NCBI GenBank assembly: GCA_033032865.1
Contig: JAWHQI010000004.1
Location: 24,410,001 to 24,474,000, forward strand
Length of the DNA stretch: 64,000 nt
Source: Dactylorhiza incarnata
Taxonomy: Eukaryota > Streptophyta > Magnoliopsida > Asparagales > Orchidaceae
Direction of reading: 5' to 3'
Shown here: piece after piece, positions 32,554 through 43,610 of the stretch
Layout of the letters: each line of letters starts with the position of its first letter
Numbering within the stretch: position 1 is the stretch's first letter
Program-made: the position numbers and the translations under genes
Notes under the pieces: generated by a model
What the model was told of the DNA's origin: nothing
Database searches by the model: none
Seen by the model: the letters and a program-made list of their open reading frames with translations, nothing else

Positions 32554-33121
32554 GTGAGGAACTTTGATTTTTCAAGTTTTGTTTAAAAGTTTTCAAATTT
32601 TTTGTGATTTTGATATTCCTCTTGGTTTTCATTGAGTTTTTGTGAATAAAAAAATGTAGATCTAGACATTTTAGATCTTGGTTTTCATGGAGTTTTTGTG
32701 AAGAGAAAAAAATGTAGATCTTGATTTTGATATTCCTCTTTGTGTTCATTGAGTTTTTGTGAAGAATCGTTTTAGGAGACCTAGAGATTTTAAATCTTGA
32801 TGTTGAAAAGAGGGTTTAGATCATGTGATGGTGATATAGAGAATAAAAAAAATAGAACTTTGAATTTTGTTTTTATAGGAAGAAGATGATGAATAGTGTT
32901 TTCACCAATGTTTTGATTTGTCAAAATTATATAGATGTTGGATCTTGTGATGTATATTTATGAAGAAAAAATAAGTGAATTTGTGATAGTAAGAATGTTT
33001 GTGAAATGATTTTTCGGAAGCATAATTTTTAGCTATCGGATATCCGACAGAGGGGTATCGGATATCCGACAGGTCCTTTTTTTGTTTTTGTTTTTTTTTA
33101 ATTTTCTTATCTCTCATGCAG
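32554..33121 (+). other. Candidate intron before the antisense ORF of G
   Basis: The donor reads AAG|GTGAGGAAC. The acceptor is a long T-rich tract ending CTCTCATGCAG, three bases before an ATG. Length is 568 bp and composition is strongly T-rich, as in plant introns. No transcript evidence is available. Confidence 0.45.
33036..33069. promoter_or_regulatory. Internal copies of the G motif, sites 2 and 3
   Basis: Two perfect TCGGATATCCGA palindromes at 33036-33047 and 33058-33069, 22 bp apart. Confidence 0.85.
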
Positions 33122-33123
33122 AT

Positions 33124-33327
33124 ATGTCATCAAGTTGGAGATCGCGAAGGAGTGAGTCAGGAGACGCTCACTCGTCTTATCAAAGTTATCCGGGCATAGA
33201 GAAAGCCAAATCGGAATTTCAAAAGTTGTGGAATTTGATCTCCCCCGACATGAACGTGTTTATTATATGCTTGCTGAGGCAGGTATACTTTCGGTCATTA
33301 TCCAAGATATCTTCTCCTCCTTTTTAG
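33124..33327 (+). pseudogene. Plant transposon-protein-like ORF (additional ORF), truncated
   Basis: Starts MSSSWRSRRSESGDAHSS right after a splice-acceptor-like site. It runs for 67 codons in the listed frame. A one-base shift near its end opens a second frame with LVREFYNHLEDP. The LVREFY word is typical of the plant 'putative transposon protein' domain found as an extra ORF in plant LTR elements. This assignment is from memory of the motif. The ORF is antisense to G and sense to the H LTR on its right. Because the upstream DNA holds the G motif, I favour ownership by G. Confidence 0.4.
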
Positions 33328-33340
33328 TACGAGAATTTTA

Positions 33341-33566
33341 TAATCATCTTGAGGACCCTTCAAAGCTAAGATGTGATACTCACTATGGGTAATCTATGAT
33401 AAATCTTCTGACTATCTTTAATCTGTCATCTGTGCTGATATCAGATCATCTAGCTTTTTCATTTTCTTATGTCTTTATTGCATTATATGAATTGTTGATT
33501 ATAAAAATTGTATAAAATCACTCAGAACAAAATGTAAAATTTGTTAAGATAAATAAGGGGAGATTG
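33341..33566 (+). mobile_element. Short internal remnant and polypurine tract of element H
   Basis: AT-rich sequence ending in AAATAAGGGGAGAT (33553-33566), directly followed by the LTR start TGTTGGGAAAAACCC. The rest of H's internal region is missing to the left. Confidence 0.6.
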
Positions 33567-33739
33567 TTGGGAAAAACCCTTTATTTAACTTAACAAATTA
33601 ATTAAATGTGATTTTATTCACTAGGATTTAATTTACCCATTGTATAGTGATGGTAATTTGGTTTCTAGATGTCTTAGGATGTCACACTCAACCTAGAATG
33701 TCAAGACCAGTTCAAGGGCTGCAAATTTGGGCAGAAGTT

Positions 33740-34122
33740 AATAATTGCGTCGAATGGAATTCGATGCAACATCGAGTTGATATCGACGCTACTCCGACTA
33801 GAAGTCCAAGTGGTTCAACCCTGCTGTCGAAGTAACACTAGTCGATGTTTTGTCGAATAGATATCAACGCAGAGACCAGAGACTTGTCGAAGGATCTTGA
33901 GAAGTCGACACATCTTCTACTTCAAACTCTACGTAGAAGGGAATACATGTCAAAGCCATCTAAAGTCGACGCAACATCTACTTCATCTCGACGTAGATAA
34001 TGAAAGTGAGAGTGGATGTTGTTCAACTCGACGGATATATCAATAAGGAATTGACGCAATGTCGACTAGCTGAGTTCAGTCAGAGCACAAAAGAAATCGA
34101 AGCAGCTCTTAGATGAACTCGA
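33740..34122 (+). promoter_or_regulatory. U3 TCGA-motif cluster of H
   Basis: More than fifteen GTCGA/TCGAC/TCGAAG words in 380 bp, including the inverted repeat TCGAATGGAATTCGA (33751-33765), GTCGACGCAAC and TCTACGTAGA-type pairs. The motif is looser than in other families. The TATA box lies beyond element B, at 48654. Confidence 0.6.
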
Positions 34123-34127
34123 AGCAG
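34123..34127. repeat. Target-site duplication AGCAG of element B (left)
   Basis: AGCAG directly before TGATGGAGCA and repeated at 48349-48353. Confidence 0.9.
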
Positions 34128-35093
34128 TGATGGAGCAAAACTATGCTTGCAAATGATAACGGCAAGTGTACCGTATCGAATGTAGTATAGGCTATAAAAA
34201 CCAAGGTCGTATTAGACTCGGGGCGGTTGAGTACTCTAACTTCAAGAAAATCTCTATTATTCTATCAAGTAGAACTTGGGTTGGTTGTTTGCGAGAAAGA
34301 GAAATAACTTTGTAAAACAATGAATTAAAGGACTAGCACTCAACCTTGAATCACCTTGGAAAAATAAATAAATTAAGAAATAAAACTTCTAATTCTCTAT
34401 AACAGAATTGTTTGACCATGGAGGCTCCCGAATTATAAACGTACCTCTCTCGAGGATACGCTCAACTGAGTTTAGATTGATCAATCGAACTCTCATTCTA
34501 GAATCGAAACCCCTAAAACTCGCCTTATCGAAGTGAACCCCTCTATTGGATATGAATCCAATCCAGAAGATTTATGTCGTCCTCTCTCGAGGAGTGCATT
34601 CAAATCTCTTTATCCTTGAAATGATCGATTGGAACTCAAAACCTCTCGGTTATTAGACTACGAAAACAAGAATGAGATTTATATATCGATAATATAATCT
34701 CAATCAATTTAAATTCAAGGATAAATCTTAAGCGATCTAAATAAGAGAAAAAGAAGTTCTAGACCAAATTATGAATTATATTTTCCTTGGATCATCTCGG
34801 CCGAGTACTAATAGAAATTTAGCTACTCATGGAGATGGAGGAATTAACGAAAATAAAAGAGTACATCATAAAAGAGAGAGTGTAAAAGAGAAAGAGAACT
34901 ATTTTATTGAAATGCAAAAAATATTACAACTAAGGAATAGAGAAATTACAAGCTTTGAATTGAAATAGCTACAATCATAAGAAATAAAGGAGGAGCATAA
35001 GAACTACTAGAAACATGAAAATAATATAAGAAAATGAAATTCTAATCCTAAAAATTCGTCTCCAAACTTCCTCCCCCAATATCTGGTGAAACT

Positions 35094-35106
35094 GGCTTTA
35101 AATAGG
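35094..35106 (-). promoter_or_regulatory. TATA box of B 3' LTR
   Basis: CCTATTTAAAGCC on the minus strand, 14 bp downstream of the nearest palindrome. Confidence 0.55.
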
Positions 35107-35119
35107 CAGAAATTTGGTG

Positions 35120-35645
35120 TTACACGCCCTTGGTCACGCCCGTGACCAAGGGCGTGTAAGGCGCGCGATCTTCTGGGTGCGGAAAGGACGCCAGCTGTCA
35201 TTAATGCAGGCAATTCAGGCGCGTCATGCCCTAGGTCACGCCCGTGACCTGGGGCGTGTAATCTTAAAATCTGTCTTTTGGCGGGAAACTTCGGCGGGAA
35301 AGAGTGATGTTGAACATTCGTCGATCTCAGCCAATTCATCGATCTCAGCGTGTTCGTCGAACGCAGCATTTTCGTCGAACGCAGGATCCATTTCGTCAAA
35401 CGCAACAGCCATTTCATTGACCTCAGTGTTTTCGTCGAACGCAGCCTTTTCGTCGAACGCAGCCTTTTCATTGAACGCAGCATTTTCGCGGCCGTGACAT
35501 TGGGTCACGCCCTTGGTCACGCCCGTGACCTGGGGCGTGTACTTGGCGAATTCTTCACGGAACGCCCCTTGGTCACGGAATTGGGTCAGGAACACATCTT
35601 TGGCTGTCACGCCCTTGGTCACGCCCGTGACCTTTGGCTTGTACC
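35120..35645 (-). promoter_or_regulatory. U3 double motif array of B (3' LTR)
   Basis: Perfect GTCACGCCCGTGAC copies start at 35133, 35235, 35516 and 35618, spaced 102, 281 and 102 bp. The first is the core of a perfect 40-base inverted repeat (35120-35159). Between the second and third lies a 19-bp tandem array of TTCGTCGAACGCAG units (about 35350-35490), the motif also seen in Copia-1. Confidence 0.88.
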
Positions 35646-35818
35646 TGACAATTTTGCTTAAAATGCCCAGAAATAATGAAAAACACAAAAAATGCTTAAG
35701 TTAGCTTATAAAATTAAAATGCGACATATTAAATAAGAAAATATATATAAATTATATAAATTCATATTAAAACTATATTAAAATTATACTAAAAGATGAG
35801 TACAAAAAGTACTTATCA

Positions 35819-37448
35819 AACACCCCCATACTTGAGCTTTTGCTATTCCAGAGCAAAAGAGTGAGGAAAGAATTACAAGACATTGATATTATTTCTAATT
35901 AACTGAAATTTTATTAAACCAAGAATAAGTCAAAAGCAAATTTTAGGAATTCAAGAATTAAGTCATAAATTATGTTAATAATTTAAAAAGAGATATTTGT
36001 TTAGCTAACTACTTCTCAAGATAACTATTTAGCAATCAAAATTATAGAAATTTTCAAACAAAGTTAGATTGAAATTATAAACATTCTAACATAAAAGAAA
36101 CTTAAGGAAAAGACACCTACCAAAATATTGCTCTCTTAATAATTTAGTTTAGGACTAGAAACAATGAAATTGGCTAGGGATGGGTTTGAACGAAATGGCA
36201 AATGAAGAGATACTTAAATAAAGGTGATGAATTTTATCCTCTCACCTTATTTGAATACGAATTTGTATATGTGTAGGAAAATAAAGAATTTTTCCATGCC
36301 ATATAATCTTTTAAAAATTCTCTTCAATTAAAAACCCAAAATGTATATGTTTAAAAGTAATGAATTTTATCCTCTTACTTTGTGACATATAATCTTTTAA
36401 ATAATTTTGGGTGCATATGTTTAGGGGATAATGAATTTTATCCTCTTATTCCCATGATATATGATCTTTTTCTACATTTTTTTTATTTGCCAACAAAGGG
36501 TGAGGGGGAAGAAATACTTCTAGTTTATAAATTAAGCTATTTTGAGAGCATTTTTTTAGTGGAATGAAATTTCCTAAGATCTTAAAGTTAAAAGAGAATA
36601 TAATAGAAATCTAGAGATGTTTAGCCAATTTACCACAAAGTGAAGCTATTTAAAATTAAACGGAGAAGTAGTGCTAAATTAATTCTCTAATCGAATTAAA
36701 AACATAAAATGTTTCTTAAAACCAAATTACCTCAAATTTAAATTTAACAAATTCTGGTAAAACAAAATATTAGCTAAATTAAAAATGAAAGAATACTTAT
36801 AATCAAACCTCAAACTAAATTTCTAGAACAATAAAAACAACAAGGCTAGGCATATTTATTATTATTAATTTTTTTTTATATAATATTTCTTGGACTTCCC
36901 GAGGGCTACCCGGTGAAGGGTTCGCAAGGTACTAGGAGCTGTGATGGGAGTTCAAGCCCAAAGCGCCCGTTCCAAGAAATTGGATTTTTATAATTTTTCA
37001 TAAATTTTTTTTCTTTTTCAAATAAAAAAACTATGAATGTTAAGCTACACCCCCATACTTAAAATTAAACATTGTCCCCAATGTTTAAAACTAAGTATGG
37101 AGAACACTTGAAAATTTAACTTTTAAAAAATACATAAAATTAAAGATAAGCAAAGGGTGCCTCCCAAGAGCGCTTTCTTTTTCCCGTCTTTAAGCTAGAC
37201 GGTTAGTGTTAGGAAAAAGGAAAATAAAAAGAGAAGTGGACAGGCAACTCCCCTAATTCACGCGTAGGTGAATGTGCCGGCGTCAGTCGCACGGCTACTC
37301 CTCCGCTTAACATGTGATTCTTCGTTTGTCTTTGATCTTGCATTTGCAAATCAAAATCACCTATACATACCTGAGGTGATTTGGATTTATACAGATGAGC
37401 GGCATATGGATCGTCGATTAATTGGGGTAGCAATGGCTCATCTTCAAC
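35819..37448 (-). mobile_element. Element B polypurine tract and 3' untranslated region
   Basis: The tract GTATGGGGGTGTT (minus) abuts the LTR at 35819. The region is homologous to 1-1193 of element A. It includes the conserved 75-bp block (36889-36976) and, at about 37145-37180, a GGTGCCTCCCAAGAGCGC word common in Tat/Athila-type 3' regions. No coding sequence is recognised. Confidence 0.8.
36889..36976 (+). repeat. Conserved ~75-bp block, copy 3
   Basis: Begins CTTGGACTTCCCGAGGGCTA, continues through GGGTTCGCAAGGTACTAGGA and ends TTCAAGCCCAAAGCGCCC. It lies at the 3' end of B's coding region. Confidence 0.85.
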
Positions 37449-37618
37449 CTAAAAATTGTTAGTGTATAAAGAATCACAAATAAACGATTCAGATAATTTT
37501 TCGCAAGGAGGAGGCGCTTGCGAAAATATAAAATTAAGCTCTGGTTGTTCCTTTTCTAAAATAAAATTTTCATTAGGAAAATCTAGTGCATTTCCAAGCG
37601 GAATAAGATTTTCGGACA
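37449..37618 (-). CDS. Element B gag-like protein, C-terminal part
   Basis: Once element F and its duplication are disregarded, the gag frame from 45347 continues here in phase for 56 codons to a stop at 37449-37451. The tail is acidic and Pro-containing. No domain is recognised in it. Confidence 0.7.
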
Positions 37619-37623
37619 CTAAT
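37619..37623. repeat. Target-site duplication CTAAT of element F (left)
   Basis: CTAAT before the F LTR, repeated at 45347-45351. Confidence 0.9.
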
Positions 37624-38299
37624 TGTTGGATCGGTCGGCGCCCTTAGAGGGGGGGTGAATAAGGGTTTTCAAAAACTTTAGATTTTATTTAGAAAAACTT
37701 TGGAATATTGCAATATTAAAATAAGAAGTCAAGTAAAACAAAAAGAGAGACAAGCTTTATTGATATTAAATAAGTTTTACACAACTTGATCTCGATGACG
37801 CTAGAGATCGGAGGCGAATAATAAAAAGGCTCTTTTGTTTTCTATACCGACTCGTATCCCCACGAACCGGTTGGCTTTAGCCGATCTCTTCCCAGATACG
37901 GCCTCAATCCGCTCTAGCCAATCTATCCCCAGAAAGGCCTCGAGCACCCCCTAGATCTACTCCCTAGACCTAGTCGCAAACACGAGGTGAATTTCAGCCC
38001 TAAGTCTACCCCAGACCTAGTCGCCAACACGAGGCGATTTCACTACCGTTTACAATGAAGAAAGAGAAATAAAATAATAAAACCTCCCTTAAGATGAGCT
38101 TCTGATGTCGGAGATGAATATCCATTGTAGAATCAGTGTTTGTAGAAGCGGACTTCGTTTGGATCCGACGTGACGTAATCCTCCTTCAGAAATTTGCAGA
38201 GCTTCGCTAGGGCTTCAAGTTTCTGCCAGGATAGCCTCTGGAGTTGTAGCACTGCCTCTCTCTCCCTAATATCTATATGAAACGAGAGGTGAGGGGTCC

Positions 38300-38308
38300 T
38301 TTATATAG
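38300..38308 (-). promoter_or_regulatory. TATA box of F 3' LTR
   Basis: CTATATAAA on the minus strand, in GGGCTATATAAAGGACC, 10 bp from the cluster. Confidence 0.75.
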
Positions 38309-38313
38309 CCCAT

Positions 38314-38566
38314 GCGCTACCGCCGGCGCTAGCGCTACCGCCGGCGCTAGCGCTACCGCCGGCGCTAGCCCGGATTAGGTAACATTTTGCGCGGCAGGAT
38401 CTTCTATCCGTGGCAACATTTTGCTCTATGCCTCTTGTGCGCCATGCTACCGCCAGCGCTAGTAGCTACCGCTGGGCACTAGCTCTTTCTAAAAACACTG
38501 CCAGAATCGCGATAATCATCGCTAGCGCCGGGCGCTATCGCTACCGCCGGCGCTAGTGGTCATGTT
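38314..38566 (-). promoter_or_regulatory. U3 palindrome cluster of F (3' LTR)
   Basis: Three tandem GCGCTACCGCCGGCGCTA units (38314-38370) with CGCCGGCG cores are followed by looser copies at 38448-38485 and 38520-38556, such as CTAGCGCCGGGCGCTATCG. Confidence 0.85.
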
Positions 38567-39123
38567 TGAATTCTGGCCTCAATTTTGGGGACAACCATCC
38601 TTGAGTCGTGTGGACTTTGATTTCCTGCACACTTGAACACACAAGATCAAATACACATAGGATTTGTTATTCTCAAACCTAGGAGATGCGGAAGACCATG
38701 TTCCAACAAACTCCCACTTTTGATAATAACAAATCCATTAATGATAAATCAGAGCATTAATAGATAAGCATGGTGAAATCCTATTTGTGTGTGTGTGAGA
38801 GTGATGACTTAGGATAATTGTAGATGTTTAGCATTTTAGAAGTGATCCCCATAAATACGTGCTCCCCCTATGTGAATGCTCCCCTTAATATGTAAGCTAT
38901 CAATTTAGTTAATCATGTGAGTTTTTTAGGGTTTAGATTTTATTTATCATGTTAGTTCTCCCCCTTTTATTATTAGCAAAAGTGGGTTAGGAGGCACCAC
39001 ATAAAAGAGCGATAATTAGATAAAGGCATGATCGAGCTTCTTAATGAGAAGGAAATGATAGGGAGTGTTAGAGCTACTTGTTAGAAAAATTTTGTATAAA
39101 TATATCATAGATTATTGTTTTTT

Positions 39124-39185
39124 AAAAAATAATGATTTCCCCTTTATATAAGAGTTTTAAGCATATATAAAAAATAATGATTTCC
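39124..39185. repeat. Direct repeat flanking a 30-bp spacer beside a GC-richer island
   Basis: AAAAATAATGATTTCC occurs at about 39124-39140 and again at 39170-39185. The GC-richer island follows directly. Confidence 0.6.
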
Positions 39186-41450
39186 AAGTAACCAATCTAC
39201 CCAGACACTATATCTAGACCCTAGCCCCGTACTAAGTGACGGATGGGCATGAGGAGCTGCAAACAAGCCGTAGGTTGGGGTGTTAGTCCCATATGCAAAC
39301 ACTCGACAAAAACTCAACCTAGCACTCTTTCCCCCCAGTGCCACGCAAGGCCCCACTGGAACCCTTCCTGGTTAAGGACAAGACATGACTAGAGATAAGG
39401 TTAACTAAGTTCTACAACCCTACGCCCCCGCTATGGTGAGATATGAAGTCACGGATAATAATTATTGGAAACATTAAGTATTTAAATCTAATGGGAAATT
39501 TCATAGCATTTGGGTTTTTATTTGAAAATAAAACACACTTAGCTATATTGAAATTCATGAATGAATCAGAGTTTGAGCATTGCGGAAGATTTCGAAAAAG
39601 AAACATCCTAATACTAAATAAGAGTTTAAGTTCAACAAGGAGATGTTTTTGAGTTTCAAAAACTAACTTTATAAAGATAAGAGTTAAAGCATTGAGAAAT
39701 AACATCCTTTTAGCAATTAGAAACACATAAGTAAAATTTGATTTGAGATTTAATAATAAGAGGATGTTTTTATAAGCAATATTTCACTCGTTGGAGGAGT
39801 GTTTAGCATAAAAATTTACCTAGAAATAAATCAGAGTTTTAAGCATAAAAATGATATGCGTGTTAGAACAACCAATATAAATTTTACCAAGCAAGTCTAC
39901 CATTTGTTTTTAGAAAAAATTGAGATTTAAGACTTGATATGAGCATGAAGGCGCAAGGTAAAAGTGATATGGTGATGATGCAGAAGACTTATAAAAATAC
40001 AAGAAACATCTTTTTATGATGATTCATAAGAAAATATATGAGTTAAGTTCCACATATGAAGATGTTTTTGTAAATCATTTTGCATTTAAAAATATTTTAT
40101 TTTGACAATATAGTAACCAAGCATGAAATAATGTTATCACAAAGAGATTACTACAATGTTATTTCAATTCACAATTTCAGAACAAACCAAACATTGTAGA
40201 AAGCATGCTAGGTTATCTAGTGCATTTCATAAATAAAGAGTAGCATAGAATTAGCGTTAGGATCCAATACTCATGAGAAGAAGTGTTATGTAAGATAATG
40301 ATGTGCACATAAGTGTATTTTTGAGTAGAGTATACAATTGTTTTAATCAAAAATACAAGAGATATGTAAAGTAGAAGCACAACAAAACACAAATAATGTT
40401 ACTTCCACACACCTTAATGCACAAACAAAAATGTACAACTACCAAGGTGCTTTGCACACACAATGCTCATCAAGACTTATCAGGGTGCAAAGTAGTGCTT
40501 GGGGGATCACATATTGAAATTTAAGATTGAAACTAGTGATCCGGTGTACTTAAGAGTAAGTGGTTTTTCTTATTTTTAAAAGAAGGATTTGATTTGCACA
40601 AGACACTTTACTATTCTTTCCAAGGTGCTCAACCTCACAATGCTTATTAAGACTTATCAGGAAGTTCAAGTAGTGCTTGGTGGAGTTATTTTTGTCATTT
40701 ATTTTATAATTTTGTTTTGTACAAAGTTCTCCGAATACACTTGTTTTGCAAATCAATAGATTTTATGAAAAACATAACCACTTTTCTTAATTTTTAAGAG
40801 TGCAAAATAAGGAGTGTAGGTAAGATACTTGTGCAATTTTAATCCATTGTACTAATACAAAATATACACAAGCATTCTTTAGATTAAATACATATGTAGA
40901 CAATGCCAAAAAAGTGAGTGAATAAATATCATTATCAAACATAAAATATTTCTTATACTTAGAGGCATGCTAAGCTTGATCCTACACAACTTTTAAACTA
41001 TAATTGATGCACATTGGAATAGATATATTAAAGCACAAAGGAAGACAATGTCCAAAGTAGTTTGAAGAGATAAATTGCAACATTGTAGAATTTCTAAATA
41101 GTAGATTAAATCATGCTTGATTTTTCACAAAAAAATCATACAGTTTTTTTTTTATAGTTTTAAAGTTTTCTATTTTTTGTATTTGATTTTAGCAAATAAA
41201 AGCATATTTTTGTAATTTTTGCTTTTGTAATTTTTATATTTGATTTTTGCATAAAGATGAACTTTAAACAAAGGAAACAATACAAGCGAAAAAGAAAAGC
41301 ATATTTTTTTTGTAATTTGGTTTTTGTAGTTTTGTATTTGATTTTTCAAAAAATAATAAAAGCAAAAATGCATAAATGAATAGTACACATAGATTAATAT
41401 ATATTTAGGGATTTTTCAAAATTTAAAAAATACAGAAATTTGAACATGGA

Positions 41451-41477
41451 CGCTAGCGCCTGCGGTAGCGCTAACGC
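41451..41477. promoter_or_regulatory. Internal copy of the F motif
   Basis: CGCTAGCGCC followed by TGCGGTAGCGCTAACGC. It is the only GC-rich segment in several hundred AT-rich bases and carries the LTR motif words. Confidence 0.75.
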
Positions 41478-42938
41478 GGGAGATAGTGAACAATTTTTTA
41501 GGATTTTGGAAATTTTGATTAGTGGTCTTGATTAGGTGTCCCCTTAGTAGTTTCTTGCTGAAATTGCAGAATTTTAGGAGATGTTTAGATAGTGCAACTT
41601 GCATGAAGCGTTAGCGATTTTCTTATATAACTAGACCAAATAGATTTGCATGAGATATAATTTATTATATTTCCATTTTAATTTTTCTAAGGCTTTTTCT
41701 AATGTAGTTTGATAAATGATAGCAAATGTAAGCACGAGAAGACATGAATGAGCAAATATGCTTGATTTTAGTGATTTAGAAAATAATGTTCATGCAAAAG
41801 AATATCATGGACATTCATAAGCATTTTAGTCCTATGGAAACAATTTAAAGTCACATAGTTATTTTATCGTTCAATTTTATTTTATTTCACTTCACAATTA
41901 ATTCATTATGGCAATATGAGATAACTAGCATGAATAATATCTATTAGTTGATAATGCTAGAATAATGAGTTTGATTGTAATTGTTATACCACAAGATTAA
42001 TTGAGATAATGTTGCATGTATTCAAGAAAGTGATTTAATATTTTGACATAGAATGAATGATTTCATTTGATTTATTAATATAAAGTTGATTCTATGGATT
42101 ATAAACAAATGAGATACATGCAAGTCATACTACATTAATTCATTCATGTAATTATTATGATCACCAATGAAATGTTAGAACTGAGTGGATCTTTTGTAAT
42201 GTTTGAATTTAGTGATCTTTTGATTTTACAAAATTATGATGGTGAGGCATGTAGCACAAATCATATTCATCATTTTTCAGAATATTTTTAAAGAAAGATT
42301 GTGAGGTGAATAGTGAATATGAAAGAAGTGAGAAACTATTCTTGGTTAGTTTATTGTAAATTTTCTCTAATATAAGGGCTGTCATATTCAGTACACAAGA
42401 TAGATAGAAATCAACACATTGTGCATTTTTTTTGTTTGCCTAAGCCCTTTATTAACCCATTTAAATCCATTAAAATAATATCATTAGTCTTGGCAATAAT
42501 TTCAATTTACAAGACATGTAAAGGAATGGATTTAGAAGGTAATAAAGAGGATAAGTAGATCACCTAAAAATCATATGACTTTTATTCAATTTTATTCAAT
42601 TTTATTCAATTTGATTCATTTATGAATTATGGTTTAATTTATGAAAGTCATATTTACAAGATATATAAAGTGATCATATCATGATGGTTTTAATCAAAAG
42701 AAAATAGACAAAAAAAGTTTAAGTATATCATAAAGTAGAGAAATGATATTTCATTTTTAATTGATCTCTACTTCATGCAAATGATGGGTTACTAATGAAT
42801 GAGAGATTTAGGTATCCAAAGAGGACCGCGTGTGACGGTTCCTTTGGGTACCCAAATGCATCGTGTTTGCTTTTGGGGAGATGTGATTGAATGGTCCCTT
42901 TTGATTTGAGTTTGTGTTTCATCTTTAACTTTTGGCCG

Positions 42939-43610
42939 TCATTCAAACATTGGTTTAATATTATTCTTATTTATCAAATTTCCATGATGATTTTGCAAAA
43001 CATTCTTTATAGGAAATTTGTTTATCTTTAAGTTTATGTTGGGAGAGTGGTTATTTTGTAAATGATAATGATTTGGAATTTTATTTTCAAGCATTTGATA
43101 TTCTTTATTTACTTTGTTGGATTTATCAATATTTTGAGAAATTATATTCAACTTGCTTTTAGATATACCTTGAGATTGTGAATGAATGTTTTCAGCGTTT
43201 TTCTTAATGATTTCCTTAAGCAAGTTGATTTTTTATTTTAGTTCATCATTCTTGATTTTTAAATTATGTCTAGCTTTATTATAATTTATTATGCTATTTT
43301 TAAGAGTGGTAACAATTGAGTCAATATGTTTTTCATATTTATCCCTATACTCATCAAATGTTTCATCCATCTCTTTTATTTCAATCTCATAGTCCTTACA
43401 CTTAGCACAATTATTTTTTAAAGATGAATTTTCTAAACATAATTTTTCATTTTGTTCTCTTATAAAAATAATTTCTTTTTCAAGTTCCTTAAATTTTTCT
43501 TTAATATCATTACAATCAAGACAATGTTTTGTATTTTCAATTGAAGTGACATGACTAAAGCTAGATAAATCAGATTTTGATACTACTTTAACTTTTGCTT
43601 TTAAATTTTA
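42939..43610 (-). pseudogene. Decayed coiled-coil part of element F gag
   Basis: The open part is 42939-43223 (94 residues, Lys/Asn-rich). Between 43223 and 43610 the minus strand keeps Lys/Glu/Leu-rich codons broken by stops. SIRE-type gag proteins carry a long coiled coil after their capsid domain, and the position fits. No zinc knuckle is seen. Confidence 0.4.

Larger units (their letters stand above)
31098..33340 (-). mobile_element. Element G internal region, pol-less
   Basis: The order of segments follows element F: a polypurine tract (31098-31112), ATGAATGCTC and CTCCCCC words near 31240-31400, then TTTCCAAGGTGCT with GACTTATCAGGA (31825-31880), then CTTATACTTAGAGGCATGC (32190). The F equivalents are at 38860, 40618 and 40950. 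No gag or pol frame is recognised on the minus strand. The right part holds copies of the LTR motif and a plus-strand ORF. The right boundary is not defined. Confidence 0.65.
33567..34127 (+). mobile_element. H 3' LTR, first part (SIRE-like)
   Basis: The LTR begins TGTTGGGAAAAACCC and is interrupted at 34127 by element B. It resumes at 48349. TCGA-based motifs are frequent from 33740 onward. Confidence 0.75.
34128..35818 (-). mobile_element. Element B 3' LTR (1691 bp)
   Basis: Top strand TGATGGAGCAAAACTATGC to AAAAAGTACTTATCA. Contains AATAAAA (minus, about 34898-34912) as a candidate polyadenylation signal, a TATA box and two different palindromic motif arrays. Confidence 0.93.
37624..38708 (-). 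mobile_element. Element F 3' LTR (1085 bp)
   Basis: Top strand TGTTGGATCGGTCGGCGCCC to GAAGACCATGTTCCAACA. Contains AATAAAG (minus, about 37755) as a candidate polyadenylation signal, a TATA box and the CTACCGCCGGCGCTAG cluster. Confidence 0.93.
38709..42930 (-). mobile_element. Element F polypurine tract and long non-coding internal region
   Basis: The tract AAAAGTGGGAGTT (minus) abuts the LTR. Then come about 4.2 kb of AT-rich DNA with the same ordered landmarks as G (see G internal region). A GC-richer island at 39190-39435 and one internal copy of the LTR motif (41451-41477) stand out. Nothing else coding is supported. TTTTATTCAA is repeated in tandem near 42590-42610. Confidence 0.75.

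Noticed and set aside
35114..35688. Phe/Val/Arg-rich ORFs over the B LTR arrays (also 47684-48234 and 14277-14715)
   Set aside because: These are translations of 19-21 bp motif arrays. Repeats such as FVERS, AAFDE or VRRTS reflect the DNA motif.
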